Shown here: positions 11,298 through 21,381 of the stretch, piece after piece
How the letters are laid out: each line of letters opens with the position of its first letter
Numbering within the stretch: the first letter of the stretch is position 1
Origin: Platanthera guangdongensis
Lineage: Eukaryota; Streptophyta; Magnoliopsida; Asparagales; Orchidaceae
Length of the DNA stretch: 64,000 bases
Direction: 5' to 3'
NCBI GenBank assembly: GCA_039583875.1
Contig: CM077158.1
Span: 117,983,900-118,047,899, forward strand
Notes under the pieces: model-generated
Database searches by the model: none
Seen by the model: the letters and a program-made list of their open reading frames with translations, nothing else
What the model was told of the DNA's origin: nothing
Program-made: the position numbers and the translations under genes

Positions 11298-14200
11298 CAC
11301 AACTTAATCAGCATCAGTCAACTGTGTGATGAAGGCTACCAAGTGACTTTCAACAAATCCTCATGCAAAATCAAATCAGAGGACAACACAACTGTGTTGA
11401 CAGGTAAAATGAAAGGTAACATTTATCTTATAGATTTTCTTTCAACTAAGGTAGATATATGCTTGTTCAATTCCATTTGTAGACCTAATGAAATATGGCA
11501 TAAAAAATTAGGACATATAAACCTTAGAACCATTGTTAGGCTATCCAAGGACAACCTTGTTAAAGGACTACCTTCTGGCCCCTACAAGAAGGAAGGACTT
11601 TGCAGGGCTTGTCAATTAGGCAAGCAAACCAAAAATAGCTTCAAGTCACTTAATAAGAGTGATTCGCATAGGATTTTGTATCTGTTACACATGGATCTCT
11701 TTGGACCCATTACAGTACAAAGCTTAGGAGGGAAATCTTATACTTTAGTAGTTGTAGATGACTTCTCTAGATTCACATGTGTGTTCTTTCTGAGGAAGAA
11801 GTCTGATAACTTTAAGTGTTTGACAGAGTTTCTCAAATGCATACAGAGTGAGTTCAATACTCACATTGCCCTGATTAGAAGTGATCATGGGATAGAGTTT
11901 GATTCTCTTCTTATGCAAGAATTCTGTCAGAGTGAAGGGATCAGGCACACTTTCTCAGCTCCTAGAACTCCTCAACAAAATGGGGTAGCTGAAAGAAAAA
12001 TAGAACCCTTATTGAATCTGCTATTATATTGTTGTCAGATGCTCACCTTCCTCTATCCTTTTGGGCAGAGGCAGTGAACACCTCCAACTATGTGTTGAAT
12101 AGAAGTTTGATACATAAGCTGAAGGGCAAGACTCCCTATGAATTACTCAAAGGGAAGAAACCTAAAGTAGATTATTTTAAAATTTTTGGTTGCATTTGTT
12201 ACATTCACAATAATGACAAGAAATACATAGCAAAATTTCAAGCTAAAGCTGATGAAGGAGTGTTTCTGGGATACTCCATGATCAGTAAAGCTTATAGGGT
12301 GTATAACAAATCTACTCTTAAAATTGAAGAATCTGTTCATGTATCTTTTGATGAAGCTAACATGTCATATAAGGAGAAAGAGATTTCTACCAATAGCTTA
12401 ATGCAGGTACCTCAACTGTGTGAGTCTATGGATGGACTAAACCTTACCCAAGAGGTATCATACCATCCTACTCCACAGGTTACTGAAGAAAGTGAAGAAG
12501 AAATTCAAGAGGAAGTGGCTAAACTTCTCTCAACAGCTAGTACCATTCCCCAAGAGGAATTAATTACAAAAGCTGTTGTTCAACCAACTCCACCAACTGA
12601 TCTTGTCACACTTAGAGATCACTCCAGATCTCAAGTGATTGGAGACATTTCAGCAGGTGTACAGACAAGGCATCAACTCAACCAAGACTTGATGCATGCC
12701 TATTTTCTCTCTCAAATTGAACCTCTCACCATCCATGAAGCTGAGCAAGATCCTCACTGGATCATTGCAATGCAAGAGGAACTAAATCAGTTTGAGAGAT
12801 GTAGAGTTTGGGATTTTGTTCCAATACCCCATAACTACCCAGTTATTGGAACCAAATGGGTCTACAGGAACAAGTTGGATGCTCAAGGCAACATAGTGAG
12901 GAACAAGGCTAGGCTTGTTGCTCAAGACTACAGGCAAGAGGAAGGAATTGATTATGACCAAACCTTTGCCCTTGTTGTAAGGTTAGAGGCCATAAGAATA
13001 TTCCTTGCCTATGCAGCTCACAAGAGATTCAAGGTCTACCAAATGGATGTCAAGAGTTCATTTCTGAATGGAGTACTTCAAGAAGAGGTTTATGTATAAC
13101 AACCTCCAGGTTTTATCTCTCCAATTCAACAATCTTTTGTTTTTAAATTTCATAAAGCTCTCTATGGTTTAAAGCAAGCTCCAAGAGCTTGGTATGAGAC
13201 CCTAGCAAGCTTTCTCTTAGAGCATAAATTTACAAGAGGAACCATAGATAAAACACTTTTCACTAGACATCATAAGGACCAAATTCTATTAGTACAAATA
13301 TATGTGGATGACATCATTTTTGGGTCTACTGATCCCAAATTGTGCAAGTGGTTTGCTGACCTTATGCATTTTAAATTTGAGATGAGTAGCATGGGTGAGC
13401 TTTTCTACTTCCTTAGTCTCCAAGTGAAGCAGCTCCCAGACGGTATCTTCCTCTCCCAAGCTAAGTATGCTAAAGAGCTTATCAAAAAAATTTGGGATGG
13501 GTGATGCTTCAGGGATGAAAACCCCTATGGCTACAAATGTTGTTGTGGATTCTGATGCAGTAGGGAAACCTGTAGATCAGAAAAATTATAGGGCAATTGT
13601 TGGATCCCTATTATACCTCACAGCTAGCAGACCTGATATAATGTTTGCCACATGCCTTTGTGCTAGGTTCCAAGTGAACCCTAAAGAATCTCACCTTATT
13701 TTCTTAAAAAGAATTTTGAGATATATAAAGAGTTGCCCTAGTCTAGGACTCTGGTATCCTGTAGAGTCAGAGTTTGAGTTAACTTGATACTCAGATGCTG
13801 ACTATGCTGGATGTAGAGTGGACAGGAAAAGTACCTCTGGAACATGCCAGTTCCTTGGTATGATACTTGTCTCCTGGTTTTGTAAAAAGCAGACATCTGT
13901 GTCTACATCAACTGTAGAAGCAGAATACATGGCTGCTGGCAGCTGCTGTTCACAGATGTTATGGATACAAAATCAACTCTTAGACTAAGGTGTCAACTTA
14001 AATAATTCAACACTATTTTGTGATAATACTAGTGCTATTGCTATAGTACAGAATCCAGTTCACCATTATAGGACTAAACATATTGAAATAAGACATCATT
14101 TCATTAGAGATAATGTGGACAAATAGAAAATTAACTTGATCCATATTCCTACTGATCTACAGAGAGCAGACATTTTCACCAAGCCATTGGATGAGAAAAC

Positions 14201-14324
14201 CCATCTGTTCTTTATAAATCAACTAGGAATGATTAATGGAGAAGAGTTAACCTATTTTCTGTCTGCATTCGATGAATCTTCCAGAATTCGTCGAACGGAG
14301 TTCAACGAATTAGGGAAAGTTTGA
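11298..14324 (+). pseudogene. pol: pol of B, 5'-truncated, frameshifted
   Basis: Integrase zinc domain (WHKKLGHINLRT ... CRACQLGK), integrase core with HMDLFGPI and [10 protein letters not shown] ([35 protein letters not shown]) and RNase H (DRKSTSGTCQFLG) are all recognisable. A one-base loss near 12000 shifts the frame after GVAERK. A stop at 13097 interrupts VYV*QPP. A run of seven A's near 13485 precedes another shift, and stops lie at 13785 and further on. The frame runs past the usual pol end into the first palindromes (SSRIRRTEFNE). It differs from A throughout, so it is a sister subfamily. Confidence 0.88.
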
Positions 14325-14548
14325 GAGATTCTCGTAGACCGGAGATCGACGAATTCTCTGTGTGTGGAAACAATTTTCATCGACCGGAGATCGACGAACT
14401 TTACTTCAGAAGACATTTCATCGAACGGAGTTCGACGAACTGTATTCGATTCTTCTGAATGAGATCGACGAATTATTTGTCTACAATTTATTTCGTCGAC
14501 CTCAGTTCGCAGAATTTCTCTTTTTCGTGGAACGGAGTTTGTCGATTC
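14265..14548 (+). promoter_or_regulatory. Palindrome array in the pol-ORF3 spacer of B
   Basis: Seven or eight inverted pairs of the form TTCGTCGAACGGAGTTCGACGAA or close variants lie between the end of RNase H and ORF3. The consensus differs slightly from that in A (GAATTCGTCGA flanks). A TATA-like box follows. The role is inferred from the parallel arrangement in A and L. Confidence 0.6.
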
Positions 14549-14563
14549 ATATTCTGAAAATCT

Positions 14564-14570
14564 TATATCT
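14564..14570 (+). promoter_or_regulatory. TATA-like box before ORF3 of B
   Basis: TATATCT in AATCTTATATCTAGG lies 92 bp before the ORF3 ATG, right after the palindrome array. It is the weakest of the three TATA-like boxes. Confidence 0.4.
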
Positions 14571-14655
14571 AGGTTTTCTTCGACCTCCGTCCCGTGCTTT
14601 CAGTTCCTTTGCTCTTGATTGCCATTTCTCTATGTATTTTTCTTGCAGGTCATCA

Positions 14656-15147
14656 ATGGCGATTCCAGCAAGCACGTTCGCAGCGATGAAGTTTGATACT
14701 GGGTTCGATATGGATTTCGATTCTTTTCAACATTCAGACCCCATCTTTCTGTATATCTTGGAATTACTGGAAGAACTTAATATAAAGGATTTCATGACCA
14801 GGCGCATTAAACTACATGGAACTGAAATAAGAGAATGGGTATATACATCTACAATTTCTGAAGAAGATGTTTTGACCGGCAATATAGGGAGTACTGCTGT
14901 TTCGTTGTCTCCCGCAATTCTATCTGCGATTTTTGGTTTGGTGAATGGAGAAGACAATATAGACATAGATTCTGAAGAGTTTGGTGATATGTTGAAGCTC
15001 ATGGGTTTTTCAGGTAGCAACCCTAACAAACTGCTGAAGAAGCAACTGTCCGCCGCCTACCAATTTCTGGCAGACATTGTAGGGAAAGTGCAAATGGGAA
15101 AGCACTCAGGGCATGACTACATAACCCGGCACCAATTTCTGGTTATG
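14656..15147 (+). pseudogene. ORF3 of B, N-terminal part only
   Basis: The 164 codons from the ATG align with ORF3 of A: AAMKFDTGFDMDFDSF, REWVYTS, SPAILSAIFGL, NPNKLLKKQLSAAYQFLADIVGKVQMGKHS. There is no stop in this stretch. Homology ends after HQFLVM; the following bases belong to a gypsy LTR. This is the conserved domain only. The function is unknown. Confidence 0.8.
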
Positions 15148-15541
15148 TGCACCGTGGTTATGTGCGTCGTGGCCATGTTCCTCCAACTACAAAGGCCTAA
15201 CACCAACCCGTGAAGGACACGGGTATTGGACATGCCCATGTCCCAAATGACAAGCCCGTGTCATACCCGAACATGTTTGGGCTCCAGGCTGTATTTCTTC
15301 CCCAACTCATCTCGGCCAACCACCCGAGAAGGACACGACCTGGGACACGCCCGAGTCTCAGGCCGTGTTCGCTGCTCGACGATCATCGACTCCAAAATTC
15401 ATCGACCTCTCGGCCAGATCGTCGACCCGAGCATGACACGCCCCTGGGACATGCCCGTGTCCCAGGCTATGTGCCCCCTGCCAAATTCCAAACTTGGCTT
15501 AAAATGCCTCTCCTCGCTCTTTTGAGTTTCAGGGCGTTACA
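15148..15541 (-). repeat. 3' LTR of C, first ~395 bp only
   Basis: On the minus strand it starts TGTAACGCCC after the purine tract GAGGGAGAGAGT and matches the first third of the 20116-21318 LTR. It includes ACACG..CGTGT palindromes and a short TCGTCGA cluster (15378-15432). It breaks off against ORF3 of B near 15148; the remaining 800 bp are missing. Confidence 0.85.
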
Positions 15542-15627
15542 ACTCTCTCCCTCATAAAAGAATTTTGTCCCCGAAATTACATAAAGGAAAGATAAACACA
15601 AAAATTAAACGGTACCGAGTGGAATAA

Positions 15628-18600
15628 CTACGGGTACTCCTCAAGCATGGTATGCTCTTGCTCCCACGAGAGCTCTACCCGACTGCAATTGTCCCAATGG
15701 ACCTTGACAATCATGATCTCTTTATTACGTAGCTGCTTGACTTCCGAGTCCTCAATGTGTATTGGCTTGACCTTCATCATCAACCCATTATCGACTGGCA
15801 CTTGGTCGACCACAATCACTTGCGAAGGCTCTTGCACTGCCTTCCGCAGCACCGATATGTGGAATACATCGTATAGACCACTAAGCTCCACTGATAGCCT
15901 CAATTGATAAGCTGCTTTGCCAATCCGCTCTAGAACCTCAAATGGTCCAAGGTACCTCGGGCTTAGCTTGTTCAAGAGCTGCACCCGTGAGACACCCTTG
16001 AACGACTTGATCTTCAAGTACACCCAGTCACCGACAGCGAACTCCACGTTCCTATGCTTGGCGTTATAGTACTTAGCCTGGCGGTCCTGAGCGATTAGCA
16101 ACCTCTCTCAAATCGTTCGAACCAACGATGTTACATCTTCCACCACTTGGCGCTTGTACAACTTTGACTCACTCGTTTACAACCAAGACAATGGCGTGCG
16201 ACATCTTCTACCATAAAGGGCCTCGAAGGGCGTCATTTGAATGCTTGCCTGGTAGCTATTGTTGTAAGTGAATTCCACCAAATATAAGTGATCATACCAC
16301 AGCTTCCCAAAGTCCAGGACGCACATGTGAAACATGTCTTCCATCGTCCTATTGACCCTCTCGGTCTGCCCATCCGTCTGCGGATGAAAGGTTATGCTGA
16401 AACTCAGGTTTGTCCCCAACATCTGCTGCACTAGCCTCCAATCATTGGACGTGAACCGCCGATCACGGTCACTCACGATGTAGCGGGGCATACTGTGAAG
16501 CCACACAATATTATCCACATAAAACTTTGTCAATTTCTCTACAGGATCATCCTTCCTATGTGGAATGAAGTGCGAGACCATCGTCAAACGATCCACAACC
16601 ACCCAGATGACATCGTTTCCCTTCTGCGACCTTGGCAAACCATGCACAAAGTCCATAGTAATGTCGTCGAACTTCCACTCTAGAATAGGCAAGGACTTCA
16701 AGAATCCTCCCGGCTTTTGGCACTCCGCCTTAACTAAGGTGCAAGTTTGACACTTCGCCACATACAATGCCACATCTTTCTTAAGCCCTGGCCACCAGAA
16801 TAATTCCTTTCCATCGCGGTACATCTTCGTGCTCCCTGGGTGAATCGAGTACTTGGTATGATGGGCCTCGTACAATAATTCCACTGACAAATTAGCCATA
16901 CTTGGGATGCACAGGAGACCGTCTTTCCATAGCAATCCATCCTCAACAACAAATTGGGAATTTGACCCATCCAAAGAATCAACCATGATTTGCTTCATGC
17001 AGCCATCCATATCCAGAGCGTGCCAAACCCGATCAGCCAGGTCACACTGAACTTCTGTCCAGTTCAATAGCTCTTCGGCACTTGTCTGCTTGTCTATGCA
17101 AGAGATCTCCAATGCCTCCAACTCCCGAACCAACCGCTCGTCATGGACCGACATCCAATTGGCTTGAGCTGGGGTCCTGCGACTCAACGAATACGCTACT
17201 GCATTGCCTTTCCCAGACACATAATGAATTTTGAACGTGTAGTCCCCCAAGAACTCCATCCATCTCCGTTGTCGCATGTTTAGAGCTTTTTGATGCAACA
17301 AGTATTTCAGGCTCTTGTGGTCGGTATAGATATCGACCGTCATCCCGTACAAGTAGTGCCTCCCAAGCTTCAAGGCAAAAATCACGGCTGCTAACTCCAA
17401 GTCATGGACCGGATAATGCCTCTCATGCACTTTCAGCTATCGCGAGCCATACACTATCACACTTCCATGTTGCAGTATCACACAACCCAATCCACTGCCC
17501 GAAACATCATTGTAGATGTCAAAGCCTTCAGTCCCACTCGGTGAACTCAGCACAGGCGTCGTGGTCAACCGACTCTTCAACTCTTTGAACGCTCGTGTGC
17601 ACTCCGTCGTCCAAACAAACTTCTGCTCTTTCCTCGTTAGAGTCGTGAGGGGTAATGCTATCCACGAGAAGTTCTCCACGAAGCTCCTGTAATAGTCGGC
17701 AAGCGCAAGAAAACTCCGGACTTCCGCTACCGTAGACAGTACAGGTCACTCTCGTATCGCAATAATCTTTGCAGGATCCACCGCAATTCCCTCTCCACTG
17801 ACTATGTGACCAAGGAATGCTACTGAGGACAACCAAAACTCGCATTTGGAGAACTTGGCATACAATTGATTCCTCCTCAACGTCTCCAACACCAAATGCA
17901 GATGCTTGAAGTGATCCTCCTTACTCTGTGAGTACACCAATATGTCGTCGATGAAGATGATCACAAAGTGGTCTAGGTACTCCCTGAAAGTCCCGTTCAT
18001 CAGATCCATGAACACTGATGGTGCATTCGTCAGCCAAAACGGCATGACCATAAACTCGTAATGCCCGTACCTCGTACTAAAAGCTGTCTTGGGGATATCA
18101 CTCTCCCTTATCCTCAGCTGATAATACCCGGACTTGAGATCCAACTTTGAGTACACCGTCGACCCGACTAACTGATCGAACAGATCATCCATCCTCGGGA
18201 TTGGGTACTTGTTCTCCTTTGTTAGCTTGTTCAACTCCCGATAATCGATACAAAGTCTCAAGCTTCCGTCCTTCCTCTTTACAAAAAGGACCGGTGCACT
18301 CCAAGGCGATGAACTTGGACGCACATAGCCTTGCTCCAACAACTCTTGAAGTTGCACCTTCAGCTACTTCATTTCCTTAGGCGCTAGCCAATACGTTGCG
18401 CGTGATACAGGTTTCGCACCTGGCACTAGCTCTATGGTGAAATCAATCTCCCATTGAGGTGGCGCTCCAGGAAGATTTCTAGGGAACACATCAGGGTACT
18501 CGTATACCACTGAAATACTGTCCAATGTAGGCTTAGGCTTTGCAACCTCCAATAGCATAAAGAATAGCTCTACACCAGCACAAACCGCATTCACCACCTG

Positions 18601-18950
18601 AAGAGTATACATCAAAGTCTTGCTCGACCCTTTCAAGCCCGTAAAAGTCGTCTCGCGACCTATTCCCAAATTAACTTCCTTGCGACCACAATTAATATAA
18701 GCTTGCTGCTCTGAGAGCCAGTCCATGCCAAATATCACATCGAACTCCACCAGCAGTAGTAACGACGCTAGAAAATGGAACTCCTGACTCCCAATATGAA
18801 TCTTAACGCCGCAGATTCTATCCGCACGCATCGAACACCCATTCGGCAACAACACATCTAGATTGTCCTTCGCCATCGAAGAAGGTACTCCGATGCGCGA
18901 TACAAAACCTTCGGACAAAAAGAATGTGAAACTCCCGACTCGAATGGTGC
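15628..18950 (-). pseudogene. pol: pol of C: protease, RT, RNase H, integrase, chromodomain-like tail
   Basis: One minus frame carries everything from 18918 to 15628, with stops near 18361, 17743, 17434, 16174 and 16103. The protease is degraded (FESGVSHSF in another frame near 18930, then DVIFGMDWL). RT shows [26 protein letters not shown] and FIDDILVYS. RNase H shows [11 protein letters not shown]. Integrase shows CQTCTLVKAECQKPGG, ITMDFVHGLPRS, SDRDRRFTSNDW and FHPQTDGQTERVNRT. The tail shows LSPRYLGPFEVLERIG and a chromodomain-like block. Against D, the stops at 17743, 17434 and 16103 are C-to-T type changes; those at 18361 and 16174 are transversions. Confidence 0.92.
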
Positions 18951-19127
18951 TCTCGCCGAATAATTGAAAATCAAAACAAAGCCTAGCACAAGCAGTCCTA
19001 AGCTAACATGCGCGAGGGCAACAAGTATTTATAGCTAACTGTTATAACTTTAGACCGTACCTGTCACCATGTCAGCGTGCTTTATGGCCACTTGCTGGAC
19101 TAGGTTGTGCTCTTTAGGCTTCCTCTC

Positions 19128-19900
19128 GGACTTTGGGCGTCCGCTCCAACACTTGCGGGCAAAATGCCCCGGCTTCCCACAATTATAACATGTGCCCGGG
19201 GTTCGGCCTATAGTTTCCCCTGAAGCACCAAAAGGAGGGGCTGGACCCTAAGTCCTATTATTCTTATACCACTTATGATATCCAGACTTTGAGGTATCCG
19301 GCACTTGGAACTCTATCTTCTCAGCACTAGAGCCATTCTTTTGGACTCTCCTTTTCCGCGTTATGCGGGGTGTAGCTATTATAGGACTTGTAGAGTTTGA
19401 TACCTTACTCACTGGCATCCGGTGAGTCTTCCCCAACTCTACTTCCAAAGATCTAGCCGACTCCACCAAGGCTCGGAATCCCAGTAATTTTGGTCCTAGC
19501 AGTAGAATTCGTAGCTCGCCACGCAGACCATTATAGAATCTATCAACTATAGACTGATGGTTCTCCAACTCAAAGTATAGGTAGCGGCTTACCAAAAGAA
19601 ACGCCTGCAAATATTCATCAACTGAATGCGTACCCTGCACTAAGAACATATTCAGCTGCTGACCTGATGGCCTTCTAAATGCCATTTGATCCAACACACC
19701 ACCCGGCATTGAAGCCATCTCAGGGATAAAGGGTTTCACGTTGCTTCCCTGCTATGCATTAGTCACAGCGAACACCGCTTCAACGATCCTTCTCATGGTT
19801 TCAAACGAAGGAGGGGTCTCAAGCACATCGTTGGGTGCACTATAATCCTCAGAAATCGGACGTTCCGACGGCCCTGCACCACTCCTGGTCACCTATAGTT
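19128..19900 (-). pseudogene. gag: gag of C
   Basis: The CCHC zinc knuckle CYNCGKPGHFARKC is encoded near 19140-19200, and the capsid region upstream of it on the minus strand (RRPSGQQLNMF, SVDEYLQAFLLVSRY, IVDRFYNGLRGELR). The open frame continues above 19739 (SFETMRRIVEAVFAVTNA) beyond one stop where CAG became TAG. About 200 bp between the knuckle and the protease (18950-19127) have no clear coding frame. Confidence 0.8.
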
Positions 19901-20115
19901 GTACAAAACACCGTTAAGCAACCAAACAAAATTACAAAAAGCAATTATAAGAATGCACAGGTTCCCCAAACATATGTATTTTCATTCCTAAGTGGACATT
20001 CATGGGTTCTTTTATGGTATAACGATGACACACACACATATGCTCACCACCCCTTAAAAGAATTCGCCCACGAATTCATTTAAGCCTGACCGAAACTATA
20101 AGGCTGATACCAAAT
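19901..20115 (-). other. Leader and primer binding site of C
   Basis: On the minus strand TTTGGTATCAGCC follows the LTR end within a few bases (20102-20115). It fits an initiator Met tRNA primer. The remaining leader is AT-rich and shows no frame I would defend. Confidence 0.75.
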
Positions 20116-21318
20116 TATAACACCCCCTATCCGTCGCATAGCATATAGTAGTAGGTCCGGCCGGGGCCCGACGCCATATACCGCAGACAGACCTAGCGGT
20201 TACTCAATGGACCTTAGAGTTAATCACCAAGGCTCCCTGTTACAATCTACCACGTATAAAACCCGAAAAACAAACATTCGCGCGGAGTCCTCTCCGGCCA
20301 TTCATGCAATGCAACATCACCGATCCAGACCAACTTATCTGGGTAGGCTTCACACATCATGCCTATATCCGTTCTCGATTACGGACTCTACAAGTACACA
20401 ACGAGGACTATTCGTGTCTACCCGAAGGAACACCTCAACTCACCGCAAACTCGCGAGAGCGGGCTTCCTATGCAAAGGAAAAGAGGACTTCACATGTCCT
20501 AGGATGAGAATCGTTACCCTAGAATTTTTCCTTGTCGCCATGGAAATCTATGCGGATGAAAAGCACCGTGTTGTCCTCGCCTCCGTAGATCCGAAGTTGG
20601 CTTGAGATTTGGAGCTCCGAAGCTCCGCCGGTGACCAGATCTAGCCTCCTTCTTCTCCCTTGCTCTCCCCTCTCTCTAGAACTTTAGAAAGAGAATGGTT
20701 AAGAGAAATGAGGGCTTTGAAACCCTATTCCCGGTATAAACCTAGCAGGAACAACCCCCAGCCGTCGGATCCCAAAATAAGGAAACGGATGGCCACGATT
20801 CGGGATTGATATCCAAAATCTGGGCCGAACACGGCCTGTGACACGCCCATGTCCAGGGTCGTGTTCCCCATTCGCCGTCAAAACTGACGCATCCCGAAAA
20901 GAATACGGGTTCTCGACACGCCCGTGTCCGGCTAGACACGCCCGTGTCATCCAATACACGGCCGTGTAGTGGGTCGTGTTCCTCCAACGACACAGGCCCA
21001 ACACCAACCCGTGAAGGATACGGGTATTGGACATGCCCGTGTCCCAAAAGACACGCCCGTGTCATACCCGAACAAGCCTGGGCTCCAGGCCGTGTTTCTT
21101 CCCCAACTCATCTCGGCAAACCACCCGAGAAGGAAACGGTCTGGGACACGCCCGTATCTCAGGCCGTGTTTCTTCCCCAACTCATCTCGGCTAGATCGTC
21201 GACCCGAGCACGACACGCCCCTGGGACACGCCAGTGTCCCAAGCTGTATGCCCCCTGCCAAATTCCAAACTATGCTCAAAATGTCTCCCGTCGCTCTTTT
21301 GAGTTTCGGGGCGTTACA
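20116..21318 (-). repeat. 1.2-kb LTR shared by C (as 5' LTR) and D (as 3' LTR)
   Basis: On the minus strand it starts TGTAACGCCCCG after the purine tract of D (GAGGGAGAGAGT) and ends GTTATA, probably a decayed GTTACA, before the primer site of C. A TATA-like TTTATACC lies near 20735, downstream of the palindrome array. The segment 20130-20700 is leader/U5-like sequence. Only one LTR lies between two internal regions. Confidence 0.88.
20840..21245 (-). repeat. ACACG-SS-CGTGT palindrome array in the C/D LTR
   Basis: Repeated GACACGCCCGTGTC-like palindromes and single ACACG or CGTGT half-sites occur every 20-40 bp, together with GGACACG and CGTGTTCC variants and one ATCGTCGACC site. The array fills the first 480 bp of the LTR (U3 side). 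Confidence 0.85.
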
Positions 21319-21381
21319 ACTCTCTCCCTCTTAAAAACATTTCGTCCCCGAAATTACATAAAGGAAAGATAAACACAAAAC

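Larger units (their letters stand above)
11298..15147 (+). mobile_element. Element B: SIRE-like copia fragment, host of the A insertion
   Basis: The sequence picks up in the middle of pol, at the position matching 3180 of A, and continues through RNase H, spacer and the start of ORF3. It is colinear with A. The left part must lie outside the window beyond A. The first five bases, CACAA, are the expected duplicated target. On the right it stops in ORF3, where a truncated gypsy LTR begins without a visible target duplication. Confidence 0.88.
15148..21318 (-). mobile_element. Element C: Ty3-gypsy chromovirus-like retrotransposon, 3' LTR truncated
   Basis: On the minus strand the order is 5' LTR (20116-21318), primer site, gag, protease, RT, RNase H, integrase with chromodomain-like tail, polypurine tract and a truncated 3' LTR. 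RT before integrase makes it gypsy. The integrase tail (LRNKEIMIVKVHWDNC ... ELSWEQE) resembles Tekay/Del. The 5' LTR is at the same time the 3' LTR of D. Confidence 0.9.

Noticed and set aside
4124..18363. Stops in pol genes as the product of cytosine deamination in silenced elements
   Set aside because: Where relatives allow comparison, roughly half of the stops are C-to-T type and half are transversions, so no clear excess can be claimed by eye.
20699..21372. Several 100-140 codon ORFs on both strands in the C/D LTR
   Set aside because: Their peptides are translations of the ACACG/CGTGT palindrome array, with no domain.
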